Shown here in pieces: positions 34,788 to 42,926 of a DNA stretch of 64,000 nucleotides. The notes beneath the pieces were generated by a model, which saw only the letters and a list, made by a program, of their open reading frames with translations, was not told where the DNA came from and ran no database searches. A program made the position numbers and the translations under genes. The stretch is from Kitasatospora phosalacinea. Its GTDB lineage: Bacteria > Actinomycetota > Actinomycetes > Streptomycetales > Streptomycetaceae. The DNA lies in assembly GCF_000717185.1 (NCBI RefSeq), contig NZ_JNYE01000010.1, positions 1 to 64,000 of the forward strand, in the 5' to 3' direction. Position 1 is the stretch's first letter; the number at the start of each line of letters is the position of its first letter.

Positions 34788-35633
34788 TCAGTGCGCGGCG
34801 CCCGCGTTCGGGTCGAGGGTGCCGGCGCTGACCAGCACGATGATGGTGATGCCGAGCAGGATCCGGTAGACCACGAACGGCGTGAAGCTGTTGTGCGAGA
34901 TGTACTTCAGGAACCAGGCGATCGCCGCGTAGCCGACCGCGAAGGCGATCAGGGTGGCCAGGACGGTCGGCCCCCAGTCGGGCGCCGGGCCGTCGCCGAT
35001 CTTGAGCAGCTCCAGGCCGCCGGAGGCCAGCACGGCGGGGATGGCGAGCAGGAAGGAGTAGCGGGCGGCCGCCTCCCGGCTGTAGCCGAGGAACAGGCCC
35101 GCACTGATCGTGCCGCCGGAGCGGGAGACGCCCGGGATCAGTGCCAGCGACTGGGCGCCGCCGTAGACCAGCGCGTGCTTGAAGCTCAGCGAGCTGATCG
35201 GCCGGGCGTTGCGGACGGCGCGGGAGCGGTCGGCGACCGCCAGGACGACGCCGAACACGATCAGCGTGGTGCCGATCAGGCGCAGGTCGCGCAGGGTGGT
35301 CTCGATGGTGTCCTGGAACAGCTTGCCGAGGATGCCGATCGGCAGCGTGCCGGCGATCACGTACCAGCCGAGCCTGGCGTTCTGGTCGCGCCGCCACTCG
35401 GCGCGGAACAGCGACAGCGTCCAGGCCTTGACGATCGCGCCGATGTCCTTGCGGAAGTAGAGCAGCACCGCGGACTCGGTGCCCAGCTGCGTCACCGCCG
35501 TGAACGCCGCGCCCGGGTCGTCCCAGCCGACCAGGGCCGAGAACACCCGCAGGTGGGCGCTGGAGGAGACCGGCAGGAACTCGGTCAGGCCCTGCACCAG
35601 GCCGAGCACGGCCGCGTGGAACCAGTCGATCAC
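34788..35633 (-). CDS. uppP: Undecaprenyl-diphosphatase
   Basis: 281 residues from the GTG at 35633 (MIDWFHAAVLGLVQGLTEFL). UppP/BacA removes a phosphate from undecaprenyl diphosphate to recycle the lipid carrier of peptidoglycan and other glycans. Both signature regions are present: QGLTEFLPVSSSAHLRVF (Glu-rich motif with the catalytic Ser/Glu) and PGVSRSGGTISAGLFLG (Arg of the P-loop-like motif). Eight or so membrane segments. Increased dosage gives bacitracin tolerance in other bacteria. It is relevant to the lipid-linked glycan systems in this window. Followed by no obvious terminator. Confidence 0.95.
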   Translation of the reverse strand: MIDWFHAAVLGLVQGLTEFLPVSSSAHLRVFSALVGWDDPGAAFTAVTQLGTESAVLLYFRKDIGAIVKAWTLSLFRAEWRRDQNARLGWYVIAGTLPIGILGKLFQDTIETTLRDLRLIGTTLIVFGVVLAVADRSRAVRNARPISSLSFKHALVYGGAQSLALIPGVSRSGGTISAGLFLGYSREAAARYSFLLAIPAVLASGGLELLKIGDGPAPDWGPTVLATLIAFAVGYAAIAWFLKYISHNSFTPFVVYRILLGITIIVLVSAGTLDPNAGAAH

Positions 35634-35808
35634 CGGACACCCGCCGCGGATATCTCTCGGGGGTTCAGCATGGCGGTTTCCTGTTCGCTCGTGGGGTGGT
35701 CCGGCGGCCGGGCGCTGTCCGGTGCGGGCAGATGATAGGGGGTCCGGATGTACTGAAGATCGCAAAGGTGCAATGCCTGACGAACCGGACCATCCGCACC
35801 GACGGGCG

Positions 35809-36393
35809 TCAGGGTGCGGCGGTCGCCCACTCGGCGCGGGTCAGCGCATGGACCACGTCGCCGTGCTCGCTGCCCGGGATCGGGTCCGGCCAGTCGAGGA
35901 AGAACGTCCGGACGCGGCGCAGGCCGACCCGTTCCAGGACGCGGCGGGAGGCCGCGTTCACCGTCATCGTGGTGGCCACCACCCGCTCGGCCCGCAGCTC
36001 CGCGAACGCGGCGCCGACCAGCGCGGCCGCCGCCCCGGTGGCGTACCCGCGGCCCCGGGCGGCGGGCAGCAGGCGGTAGCCCAGCTCCAGGCTCCCGGCC
36101 GCCAGCTCCGGGCCCGCCAGGCCGACCGAGGACGGCGGGCGCAGCGCCGCCCACCCCAGGAAGCGGCCCTCCGCCTCCAGCGCCCAGCAGCCCAGCCCGT
36201 CCGGCAGCTCCGCGTACTCGCGCAGCAGGCCGGGCAGCACCTCGTCCGCGACCCGGTCGGGCGGGACGGGGCGGCCGTCGTCGATGTACCGCATCACCTC
36301 CGGGTCGCCGCACAGGGCGGTGACGGCGGGCAGGTCGGCGGGGGAGAAGCGGCGCAGCGCGAGGCGGTCGGTGCGCAGGCGGAAGGCGGTCAT
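35809..36393 (-). CDS. GNAT acetyltransferase (RimJ/RimL-like)
   Basis: 194 residues. GNAT fold: LRTDRLALRRFSPADLPAVT (strand 1 and helix 1), then SLELGYRLLPAARGRGYATG with the acetyl-CoA loop R-G-R-G-Y-A-T, and TMTVNAASRRVLERVGLRRV, the RimJ-type Asn-x-x-S motif. Typical of enzymes acetylating N termini or small amines. No neighbour suggests the substrate. Divergent from the EamA transporter gene. Confidence 0.88.
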   Translation of the reverse strand: MTAFRLRTDRLALRRFSPADLPAVTALCGDPEVMRYIDDGRPVPPDRVADEVLPGLLREYAELPDGLGCWALEAEGRFLGWAALRPPSSVGLAGPELAAGSLELGYRLLPAARGRGYATGAAAALVGAAFAELRAERVVATTMTVNAASRRVLERVGLRRVRTFFLDWPDPIPGSEHGDVVHALTRAEWATAAP

Positions 36394-36532
36394 CGGGCGA
36401 GCAGAACACCGCGGGGAGCGGGCGGCAAGCGGTTTCCGGGGCGGGAATGCGAGCGGCGATCATTCTGTTGGCCTGGTTCGTTCACTCTGTTGTACCGTTC
36501 GAGTGGTTCCGCCTCACCTCCCGGGAAGTGCC

Positions 36533-37426
36533 ATGATCGCCCTGCTGCTCGCCCTCGGCAGTTCCCTCGCCTACGGCTGCGCCGACTTCCTCGGCGGCCT
36601 CGGCGCCCGCCGCGCGCACGTGCTGCGCACCGTGCTGGTCGCCGCGCCCGCCAGCCTGGCCGTCGAACTGCTGCTCTGGCCGCTGCTCGGCGCCCGCTTC
36701 GAGCCCGGGGCGGTCGGCTGGGGCGCGGCCTCCGGGGCGGCCTCGGCCGCGGCGTTCGCGCTGCTGTACCGGACGCTGGCGATCGGCCCGATGAACGTGC
36801 TCTCGCCGGTGACGGCGCTGGTCTCGGCGATGCTGCCGGTCGCCGTCGGCCTGCTGCAGGGCGAGCGGCTGGGGGCGGCCGGGCTGCTCGGGCTGCCGCT
36901 GGCGCTGTTCGCGGTGGTACTGGTGAGCGCGGGGCCGGGCGGCGGGCAGGACGACGGCGGCGACGGCGGTAACGGTGGTGGCGACGGCGGTGGCGGCGGT
37001 GGTCGGGCGCGGGCGAGTCGTCGCGCGCTACTGCTGGCGCTCGGCGCGGGCACCGCGATCGCCGTCCAACTGGTCTGCCTGCACCAGGCGCCGTCCGGCA
37101 GCGGCGTCGCCCCGCTGATCGTCGGCCGGGCCGTCACCTCCGCACTGACCCTGACCGCCGTCCTCCTGTGGCGCCGCCGACTCGGCCCCGAGCGCCCCGC
37201 GTACGGCCTGGCGGCCACCGCCGGGGCGCTCGACTCGCTGGCCGGGGTGCTGTTCCTGCTGGCCGCGCGCAGCGGCGACCTGGCCGTGGTCGCGGTGGTC
37301 ACCGCGCTCTACCCGACCGGCACGGTGCTGCTGGCCCGCACCGTCCTCGCCGAGCGCGTCCACCGCGGCCAGCTGGCCGGCCTCGGCGCGGCCGCCCTCG
37401 CGGTCGGCCTGCTGGCCCTGGCCTGA
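36533..37426 (+). CDS. EamA/DMT-family transporter with Gly-rich loop
   Basis: 297 residues from ATG 36533. Two EamA repeats of five helices: first LLLALGSSLAYGCADFLGGL through LGLPLALFAVVLVSAGP, second LLLALGAGTAIAVQLVCLHQ through LAGLGAAALAVGLLALA. The YGCADFLGG start is that of a streptomycete DMT subgroup. The cytoplasmic link between the repeats (GGGQDDGGDGGNGGGDGG) is a glycine/aspartate run coded by a simple GGC-GGT repeat. Likely exports a small metabolite. It is followed after 27 bp by the B3/B4 gene. Confidence 0.88.
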   Translation: MIALLLALGSSLAYGCADFLGGLGARRAHVLRTVLVAAPASLAVELLLWPLLGARFEPGAVGWGAASGAASAAAFALLYRTLAIGPMNVLSPVTALVSAMLPVAVGLLQGERLGAAGLLGLPLALFAVVLVSAGPGGGQDDGGDGGNGGGDGGGGGGRARASRRALLLALGAGTAIAVQLVCLHQAPSGSGVAPLIVGRAVTSALTLTAVLLWRRRLGPERPAYGLAATAGALDSLAGVLFLLAARSGDLAVVAVVTALYPTGTVLLARTVLAERVHRGQLAGLGAAALAVGLLALA

Positions 37427-37453
37427 CACCCCCGCCCGAAAGGAACCCCTCCC

Positions 37454-38134
37454 GTGCCCGACCTGCACCTCCACCCCGCCGTCGCCGCGGCCTTCCCCGC
37501 CGCCCGGATCGCCGTCCTCACCGCCCGCGGCGTCCGCGGCACCACCGGTCCGTGGCCCGCCACCGAGGCCGCGCTCGCCCGCCTGGAGGCCGAACTCGCC
37601 GACGGCGACTGGCACCCCGCCGACGAGCACGACCCGCGGATCGCCGCCTGGCACGCCGCGTACCGCGCCTTCGGCACCAATCCGCGCCGCGTCCGCCCCA
37701 GCGCGGACGCGCTCGGCCGCCGCCTCGCCAAGCAGGGCGCGCTGCCCCGGATCAACCCCGCCGTCGACTCCTACAACGCGGTCTCCGTCCGGCACGCCCT
37801 GCCCGCCGGGGCGTTCGACCTGGCCGCGGTCGACGGCCCGATCGAGGTCCGCTTCGCCGACGGCGGCGAGGAGTTCACCCCGCTCGGCGAGCCCGGCACC
37901 GTCGAGCGCCCCAGGCCCGGCGAGGTGGTCTACGCGGACGCGGCGGGCGTCCTCACCCGCCACTGGAACCACCGCGACGCCCACCGCACCCGCGTCACCG
38001 AGCACGCCACCGACGTGCTGTTCGTCCTGGAGACCATGGGCGGTGACGGACCGGAACTCGACACCGCCGCCGAGGAGTTGAGCACCCTGCTGGCGCCGCA
38101 CAGCGAGAGCGTGACGGTGCGGCGGCTGGGCTGA
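37454..38134 (+). CDS. B3/B4 tRNA-binding domain protein
   Basis: 226 residues. Match to the free-standing B3/B4 domain of phenylalanyl-tRNA synthetase beta: DPRIAAWHAAYRAFGTNPRR, NPAVDSYNAVSVRHALPAGA, DGPIEVRFADGGEEFTPLGE and GEVVYADAAGVLTRHWNHRD. Stand-alone B3/B4 proteins are believed to edit or bind aminoacyl-tRNA or amino acids; role unproven. It has the start ATG-type GTG at 37454 with AGGAACC upstream, and may form an operon with the DMT transporter. Confidence 0.87.
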   Translation: MPDLHLHPAVAAAFPAARIAVLTARGVRGTTGPWPATEAALARLEAELADGDWHPADEHDPRIAAWHAAYRAFGTNPRRVRPSADALGRRLAKQGALPRINPAVDSYNAVSVRHALPAGAFDLAAVDGPIEVRFADGGEEFTPLGEPGTVERPRPGEVVYADAAGVLTRHWNHRDAHRTRVTEHATDVLFVLETMGGDGPELDTAAEELSTLLAPHSESVTVRRLG

Positions 38135-38138
38135 GACG

Positions 38139-38354
38139 TCACGCCGGGGCGGGCGCGGGGTGCCCGGCCGGCCAGGGTTCCACCGCGCGCCGCACGGCCG
38201 CGGCCGTCCAGGCGCGGACGGGTCCGTTGCCGAGCCGTTGGTGGCAACTCCCCTCGTGCTCCGGTGCGTTCAGCTTCACCGCGACAGCAGCGGTCAAGCC
38301 GGGTGGTGGGTCGGGCGGCGGGTCGGGGCGGCCCAGGGCGGCGGCCGGGTCGAC
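38139..38354 (-). pseudogene. Remnant of a second GyrB-like gene (3' end)
   Basis: Reading toward the stop at 38139-38141 gives VDPAAALGRPDPPP, GLTAAVAVKLNAPEHEGSC and RLGNGPVRAWTAAAVRRAVE, which parallels the end of the intact neighbour (AAALHRPDLPPELTAVVSVK; DDPHYEGC; ANHPVHARTATAVQRAVE). An in-frame stop lies just upstream and no start exists, so only about 70 codons of a former tandem copy remain. Confidence 0.75.
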
Positions 38355-38393
38355 CCCGGATCGCCTCCAGGGTCGTCAGGTGGGGCGGCAGGT

Positions 38394-39422
38394 TCACCGG
38401 CCCGCTGTTCCGGTCAACTCGGCTTCCCGCTCCGGGTGTTGGGTCATCCAGGTCTCCACTGCGCGCTGGACGGCCGTGGCGGTGCGGGCGTGGACCGGGT
38501 GGTTGGCGAGTACGTCGCGGATGCAGCCCTCGTAGTGGGGGTCGTCGAGCTTCACCGAGACGACGGCGGTCAGTTCGGGCGGCAGGTCGGGGCGGTGCAG
38601 GGCCGCGGCCAGGCCGTCCCGGAAGCCTTGCAGGTGGGTGCCCTCGCCGGTGCGGCGGCTGTTGGCGTAGCCGCGGACGCCGCCGTGGCCGGTCCAGGAG
38701 AGGGCGACGTCGAGGGTGCCGCCCATCTCCTCGTCGGTGGTGGTGAGGCCGAGGGTGTCGGCGGGGTCGCCGCCGAGGTGGGTGGTGAAGTCGCGCAGTC
38801 CGGCGGGGTGGTGGAAGCGTTCGGTGCGGGGCGGGGTGGTGCGTTCGTCGGTGAGGGTGATGTCCAGTTCGCGGTTGAGGAAGGCGAGTTCGTGCAGGCG
38901 CCCGGCGACGGTGTCGTGGTCGAACGACAGCGTCTCGAAGACCTCGGGGTCGGGGTGGAAGGTGATCACCGTGCCGGTGCGGTCGGTCGGACCGGTCTCG
39001 GTCGGCCCGGTCAGCAACTCGCCGCGGGCGTAGGCGTGGTGGACCGTCACGCCGTCGCGGTGCTCCACCGCGGTCAGTCGGACGGAGAGGGCGTTGACGA
39101 CGAAGAGGCCGACGGCGAAGAAGGAGACGCTGATCCGGGAGCCGTGCGGACGCGGGGGCGTCCAGCAGGTGGTCAGGCGCTGCGGCAGCTCGTCCTCGGG
39201 ACGGCCGTCGTGGGCGATCCGCGCGCCGCCGTCGGCGGTCAGGGTGACGTCGAGGCGGCTCGCCAGGCCCAGCAGTACGGCATCCGCGGCCGGGTCCAGC
39301 GCCTCGTACAGCAGGTGGTGCAGCCCGCGTTCGCCGGTCGAGCCGATGTACATCCCGGGCCGCTTCCGGACGGCCTCCAGTCCTTCCAGCACCTGGATGT
39401 GCGCAGCGCTGTACTCGGTCAT
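38394..39422 (-). CDS. Truncated GyrB-like protein with degenerate ATPase site, no TOPRIM
   Basis: 342 residues from ATG 39422 with GGAGGGG 8 bases upstream. It follows type II topoisomerase GyrB/ParE from the start (VLEGLEAVRKRPGMYIGSTG) through the ATPase and transducer domains (GFRDGLAAALHRPDLPPELT; VVSVKLDDPHYEG), but ends where the TOPRIM domain should begin. The GHKL site is decayed: GLHHLLYEALDPAADAV has Pro where Mg-binding Asn belongs, DNGRGIP has become HDGRPED, and the GGLHGVG lid is VSFFAVG. It should not hydrolyse ATP or cleave DNA; a regulatory or DNA-mimic-binding role, or slow decay, is possible. A partial second copy lies downstream. Confidence 0.85.
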   Translation of the reverse strand: MTEYSAAHIQVLEGLEAVRKRPGMYIGSTGERGLHHLLYEALDPAADAVLLGLASRLDVTLTADGGARIAHDGRPEDELPQRLTTCWTPPRPHGSRISVSFFAVGLFVVNALSVRLTAVEHRDGVTVHHAYARGELLTGPTETGPTDRTGTVITFHPDPEVFETLSFDHDTVAGRLHELAFLNRELDITLTDERTTPPRTERFHHPAGLRDFTTHLGGDPADTLGLTTTDEEMGGTLDVALSWTGHGGVRGYANSRRTGEGTHLQGFRDGLAAALHRPDLPPELTAVVSVKLDDPHYEGCIRDVLANHPVHARTATAVQRAVETWMTQHPEREAELTGTAGR

Positions 39423-39703
39423 CACGTGTCCCCTCCGGCGGTGGTCCGCAGTGCCGCCAACCCTAGGGGAAAAACGGGAAAACGCCAGGTCAGGGGCTAT
39501 GTGGCGAGGGCATGTGCGGCCCGCGACGGGGGGTTTCGGCGGGGGGTGGCCGCCACGCACCGGGAGGTGGGGGCCAGGGGTGCGGCGGGGCGGCGGAGGG
39601 CCGGGGAGGGGCCTTTCCGGGCGGCGGGGGGAGCGGGAATTCCGGGAATTTTCCGGGGGACGGCGGCGGGGCGCGACGGGGAGGTGACGGGGCGTCGGGA
39701 GGC

Positions 39704-40480
39704 TCAGGTGAAGGCCTCGACGCGGACGCCCGCGGAGGCGAGCGCGCCCCGTACCCGCCAGGCGAGTTGCGCGGCGCCCGGGGTGTCGCCGTGGACGCAG
39801 AGGGAGCGGGCCCGGACGGTGATGGGCTCGCCGCCGACGGCGGTGACGGTGGCGTCGCGGGCGATGCCGACGGCGCGGGCGATCACGGCCTCGGGGTCGT
39901 GGACGACGGCGTCCGGCTCGCGGCGCGGGACGAGGGTGCCGGTCCAGGTGTAGGCGCGGTCGGCGAACGCCTCGGTGACGACGGGCAGTCCGACGCCCTC
40001 GGCGACCGCCAGCAGCCGGGAGCCGGGCAGGCCGAGCAGCGGCAGCGGGCCGTCGCAGACCGCACCGGCCCGCAGCACGCCCGAGACCACCGCCTCCGCC
40101 TGCTCGTTGTCGTGCACCACCCGGTTGTAGAGCGCGCCGTGCGGCTTGACGTAGGAGACCCGGGAGCCCGCCGCGCGGGCGAACACCTGGAGCGCGCCGA
40201 TCTGGTAGGCGATCTCGTCGGCGAGCTCCTCCGGCGGGACGTCCATGGCGCGGCGGCCGAACCCGGCGAGGTCGCGGTAGGAGACCTGGGCGCCGATCCG
40301 CACCCCGCGCTCGGCGGCCAGCGAGCAGACCCGGCGCATCGTGGACGGGTCGCCCGCGTGGAAGCCGCAGGCGACGTTCGCGCTGGTGACCACGGAGAGC
40401 AGGGCCTCGTCGTCGGTCAGGCTCCAGCGTCCGAAGCCCTCGCCGAGGTCCGCATTGAGATCGATCACCGCGTCGGCCAC
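39704..40480 (-). CDS. pxpA: 5-oxoprolinase subunit A (LamB/YcsF family)
   Basis: 258 residues from the GTG at 40480, with GAGGAG 5-10 bases upstream. The LamB/YcsF signature is clear: VIDLNADLGEGFGRWSLTDD, SANVACGFHAGDPSTMRRVC, GVRIGAQVSYRDLAGFGRRA, VSYVKPHGALYNRVVHD and SLCVHGDTPGAAQLA. PxpA acts with PxpB/PxpC to open 5-oxoproline to glutamate using ATP. pxpB and pxpC are not adjacent in this window. The frame continues upstream without a stop into the MarR-type domain, see the overlapping entry. Confidence 0.9.
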   Translation of the reverse strand: MADAVIDLNADLGEGFGRWSLTDDEALLSVVTSANVACGFHAGDPSTMRRVCSLAAERGVRIGAQVSYRDLAGFGRRAMDVPPEELADEIAYQIGALQVFARAAGSRVSYVKPHGALYNRVVHDNEQAEAVVSGVLRAGAVCDGPLPLLGLPGSRLLAVAEGVGLPVVTEAFADRAYTWTGTLVPRREPDAVVHDPEAVIARAVGIARDATVTAVGGEPITVRARSLCVHGDTPGAAQLAWRVRGALASAGVRVEAFT

Positions 40481-41179
40481 TGTTCTCCTCGTCCGTCCTT
40501 CCGCGCGCGGGCCGATCCGGGCCCGGGGTCCGCTCCTGGGGGTGATCGTAGGGCCTGAACCGTTTCGGTCGGGGCGGTGGTCGCGGCCCGGGCGACAGGT
40601 TTTACCCGCCGGTCCGCGCGGGGGCGTCGGCACGTCCACCCGCTCGGCGCAACACCCGCAGGGGGGAGTGGCGGGCGACGGGTGTTGACGGGCGGTCGGG
40701 CCGGGAGCGGTGGCGGGCCAGCCGCGCGGCCAGGGGCGGCCCTGGAGCCGCTCGATGTCGCGGTTGAAGCGCTCCAGCACCTCGGCGAACTCGGCCAGGT
40801 CGTCGGACGTCCAGTCGCTGACCACCCTGGCCAGGCCCTGGATCGACCAGTCGCGGTCCTGGCGCAGGCGGCGCAGGCCCTCCTCGGTGATCCGCAGCTT
40901 GCGGGCCACGCCGCCGTCCGGGTCCGGGATGCGGTCGACCAGGCCGGCCCGCAGCATCGCGGCGGTCTGCCGGTTGACGGTGGAGGTGTCCAGCCCGAAG
41001 GCCTCGGCGAGCTGGCCGATGGTCAGCGGGCCCTCGGTCTCGATCCGGCTGAGCAGGGTGTACGCGCTGCGCTCCAGCGCGTCGGGGCCGCTGCCGGTGC
41101 GGGCGGTGGCCAGCACCTGGTGGCGGGCGAGCAGCATCATCTCGCGTTCGATCAGGGCGAGTTCCTCGTGGCGCTGCAT
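39704..41179 (-). CDS. MarR-family regulator frame, open through into pxpA
   Basis: ATG 41179 with GGAGGAGC upstream starts a MarR-type winged-helix protein: YTLLSRIETEGPLTIGQLAE, FGLDTSTVNRQTAAMLRAGL and ITEEGLRRLRQDRDWSIQGL, ending in the family-typical ERFNRDIERLQGRPWPR at about codon 155. No stop codon follows: the same frame runs through 80 low-complexity codons and then in phase into pxpA, so initiation at 41179 would give a 491-residue MarR-PxpA fusion. pxpA has its own ribosome site. The MarR domain is divergent from an efflux pump and very likely its repressor. A lost stop codon is the simplest reading. Confidence 0.75.
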   Translation of the reverse strand: MQRHEELALIEREMMLLARHQVLATARTGSGPDALERSAYTLLSRIETEGPLTIGQLAEAFGLDTSTVNRQTAAMLRAGLVDRIPDPDGGVARKLRITEEGLRRLRQDRDWSIQGLARVVSDWTSDDLAEFAEVLERFNRDIERLQGRPWPRGWPATAPGPTARQHPSPATPPCGCCAERVDVPTPPRGPAGKTCRPGRDHRPDRNGSGPTITPRSGPRARIGPRAEGRTRRTVADAVIDLNADLGEGFGRWSLTDDEALLSVVTSANVACGFHAGDPSTMRRVCSLAAERGVRIGAQVSYRDLAGFGRRAMDVPPEELADEIAYQIGALQVFARAAGSRVSYVKPHGALYNRVVHDNEQAEAVVSGVLRAGAVCDGPLPLLGLPGSRLLAVAEGVGLPVVTEAFADRAYTWTGTLVPRREPDAVVHDPEAVIARAVGIARDATVTAVGGEPITVRARSLCVHGDTPGAAQLAWRVRGALASAGVRVEAFT

Positions 41180-41237
41180 GCTCCTCCGTCCCGTGCGGTC
41201 CCGTGGGTCACTTTTCGGCAGCATATCCCGCAGGTAG

Positions 41238-41283
41238 ACCATATGTATGGTACACATTGTATGCATCATGCATCATGCATATG
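41238..41283. promoter_or_regulatory. AT-rich operator region between MarR gene and efflux pump
   Basis: In a window of about 75% GC this 46-bp stretch is AT-rich. It contains the perfect 14-bp palindrome ACCATATGTATGGT (41238-41251) and the interrupted repeat ATGCATCATGCATCATGCAT (41261-41280), 25-70 bp ahead of the pump ATG and 60-105 bp ahead of the MarR ATG. MarR dimers bind such palindromes; both promoters probably overlap it. Confidence 0.75.
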
Positions 41284-41307
41284 TAGCTAGAGAGATGGAA
41301 GTACCCC

Positions 41308-42774
41308 ATGAGTCAGGCACGCACCGGCCCCGTCGTCGGAGTGCTCGCCGGCGCGGGCATCGTGGTCTCGCTGATGCAGACCCTGGTCGTCCCGCTGATC
41401 CCGGACCTGCCGAACCTGCTCCACACCTCGGCCGCCAACGCGTCCTGGGCGATCACCGCCACCCTGCTGGCCGGTGCCGTGGCCACCCCGGTGCTCGGCC
41501 GACTCGGCGACATGTACGGCAAGCGCCGGATCCTGCTCGCCAGCCTCACCATGCTCGTCATCGGCTCGCTGGTCTGCGGCTTCAGCGACTCGCTCGCCCC
41601 GATGGTGGTCGGCCGCGCCCTGCAGGGCGTCGGCGCGGGCGTCATCCCGCTCGGCATCAGCATCATGCGCGACGAACTGCCGCCGCAGAAGCTCGGCTCC
41701 TCCATGGCGCTGATGAGCTCCTCGCTCGGCATCGGCGGCGCGTTCGGCCTCCCGCTGTCCGCCGTCATCGCCCAGAACGCCAGCTGGCACGCGCTGTTCT
41801 GGATCTCCGCCGCGCTCGGCGCGGTGGTCGCCGCCGCCGTGTTCCTCCTCGTCCCCGAGTCCCCCGTCCGCTCCGGCGGCCGCTTCGACGTGGTCGGCAC
41901 GGTCGGACTCACCATCGGCCTGGTCGCCCTGCTCCTCACCATCTCCAAGGGCAGCGACTGGGGCTGGGGCTCCGGCACCACCCTGGGCATGCTCGCCGCC
42001 GCCGTCGTGGTGCTCCCGGTCTGGGGCTGGTGGGAGCTGCGCACCGAGCAGCCGCTGGTCGACCTGCGCACCAGCGCCCGCCGCCAGGTGCTGATGACCA
42101 ACCTCGCCTCCGTGGTCATCGGCTTCGCGATGTACGCGATGAGCCTGGTCTCCCCGCAGCTGCTGCAGATGCCCACCGCCACCGGCTACGGCCTCGGCCA
42201 GTCGATGGTCGCCGCGGGCCTGTGGATGGCCCCCGCGGGCGTGGTCATGATGCTGCTCTCGCCGATCTCCGCCAAGCTCTCCCGGGCCAAGGGCCCCAAG
42301 GTCTCGCTGCTGGTCGGCGCCGTCGTCATCACCGCGGGCTACCTCTCCGCGCTGCCCCTGATGGGCCACGCCTGGGGCGTGCTGGTCTTCTCCTGCCTGA
42401 TCAGCGGCGGCATCGCGTTCGCCTACGCGGCCATGCCCGCCCTGATCATGGGCGCCGTCCCGGTCTCCGAGACCGCCGCCGCCAACGGCCTCAACACCCT
42501 GATGCGCTCCATCGGCACCTCCAGCTCCTCCGCCGTCATCGGCGTGGTGCTGGCCCACATGACCACCGACTTCCACGGCCACGCCCTGCCCTCGGAGGGC
42601 GGTTTCCGCACCGCCTTCATGATCGGCGCGGGTGCGGCCGTCGCCGCCGCCCTGGTCACCCTCGCCATCCCGGGCGTCCGCCGCGCGGTCACCGGCGGCG
42701 GCGTCGCGGGCCAGGCCGGTCCGAAGGACGGCGCGGTGCCGACCGCCGCGGCCGAGGGCGCGGCCGCGAAGTAG
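41308..42774 (+). CDS. MFS drug efflux pump, DHA2 (14-TM) type
   Basis: 488 residues. MFS motif A GRLGDMYGKRRILLASLTML, motif B GRALQGVGAGVIPLGISIMR and motif C LGIGGAFGLPLSAVIAQ, in DHA2 order, with 14 hydrophobic segments. Antiporter of this group expel drugs and other amphipathic compounds by proton exchange. Low-complexity C-terminal tail (AGPKDGAVPTAAAEGAAAK). The ATG at 41308 follows AGAGATGGAAGT. Divergent from the MarR domain gene across an AT-rich palindromic operator; induction by a ligand of MarR is inferred. A strong hairpin terminator ends the unit. Confidence 0.92.
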   Translation: MSQARTGPVVGVLAGAGIVVSLMQTLVVPLIPDLPNLLHTSAANASWAITATLLAGAVATPVLGRLGDMYGKRRILLASLTMLVIGSLVCGFSDSLAPMVVGRALQGVGAGVIPLGISIMRDELPPQKLGSSMALMSSSLGIGGAFGLPLSAVIAQNASWHALFWISAALGAVVAAAVFLLVPESPVRSGGRFDVVGTVGLTIGLVALLLTISKGSDWGWGSGTTLGMLAAAVVVLPVWGWWELRTEQPLVDLRTSARRQVLMTNLASVVIGFAMYAMSLVSPQLLQMPTATGYGLGQSMVAAGLWMAPAGVVMMLLSPISAKLSRAKGPKVSLLVGAVVITAGYLSALPLMGHAWGVLVFSCLISGGIAFAYAAMPALIMGAVPVSETAAANGLNTLMRSIGTSSSSAVIGVVLAHMTTDFHGHALPSEGGFRTAFMIGAGAAVAAALVTLAIPGVRRAVTGGGVAGQAGPKDGAVPTAAAEGAAAK

Positions 42775-42792
42775 CGGCGAGCGCGCGTGCCG

Positions 42793-42834
42793 ACGGCGGG
42801 CCGTTCGTCCCTGCGGGGAGGAACGGCCCGCCGT
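42793..42834. terminator. Hairpin terminator after the efflux pump
   Basis: Perfect 14-bp stem ACGGCGGGCCGTTC (42793-42806) with GAACGGCCCGCCGT (42821-42834) around a 14-base loop. No T-tract follows. Confidence 0.8.
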
Positions 42835-42851
42835 GCGTTCCGGTCCGTACC

Positions 42852-42889
42852 GGTGGGGAGTTCGTCCACGCGTGGACGAACTCCCCACC
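42852..42889. promoter_or_regulatory. 38-bp perfect palindrome upstream of the DUF2804 gene
   Basis: GGTGGGGAGTTCGTCCACG (42852-42870) is followed directly by its exact reverse complement (42871-42889), with ACGCGT at the centre and no loop. It ends 25 bp before TAGGGT (42915-42920), a likely -10 for a transcript starting near the ATG at 42927, so it covers positions about -38 to -75. This fits an operator or activator site better than a terminator, since a hairpin terminator already precedes it. Binding protein unknown. Confidence 0.7.
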
Positions 42890-42926
42890 GTGGCTCCTGC
42901 GCAGGTCGCGGCAGTAGGGTGCGCGG

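Noticed and set aside
37930..38397. Minus-strand small gene starting MNLPPHLTTLEAIRGRP
   Set aside because: Translation becomes Arg/Pro-rich; the true signal in this stretch is the GyrB-like remnant in another frame.
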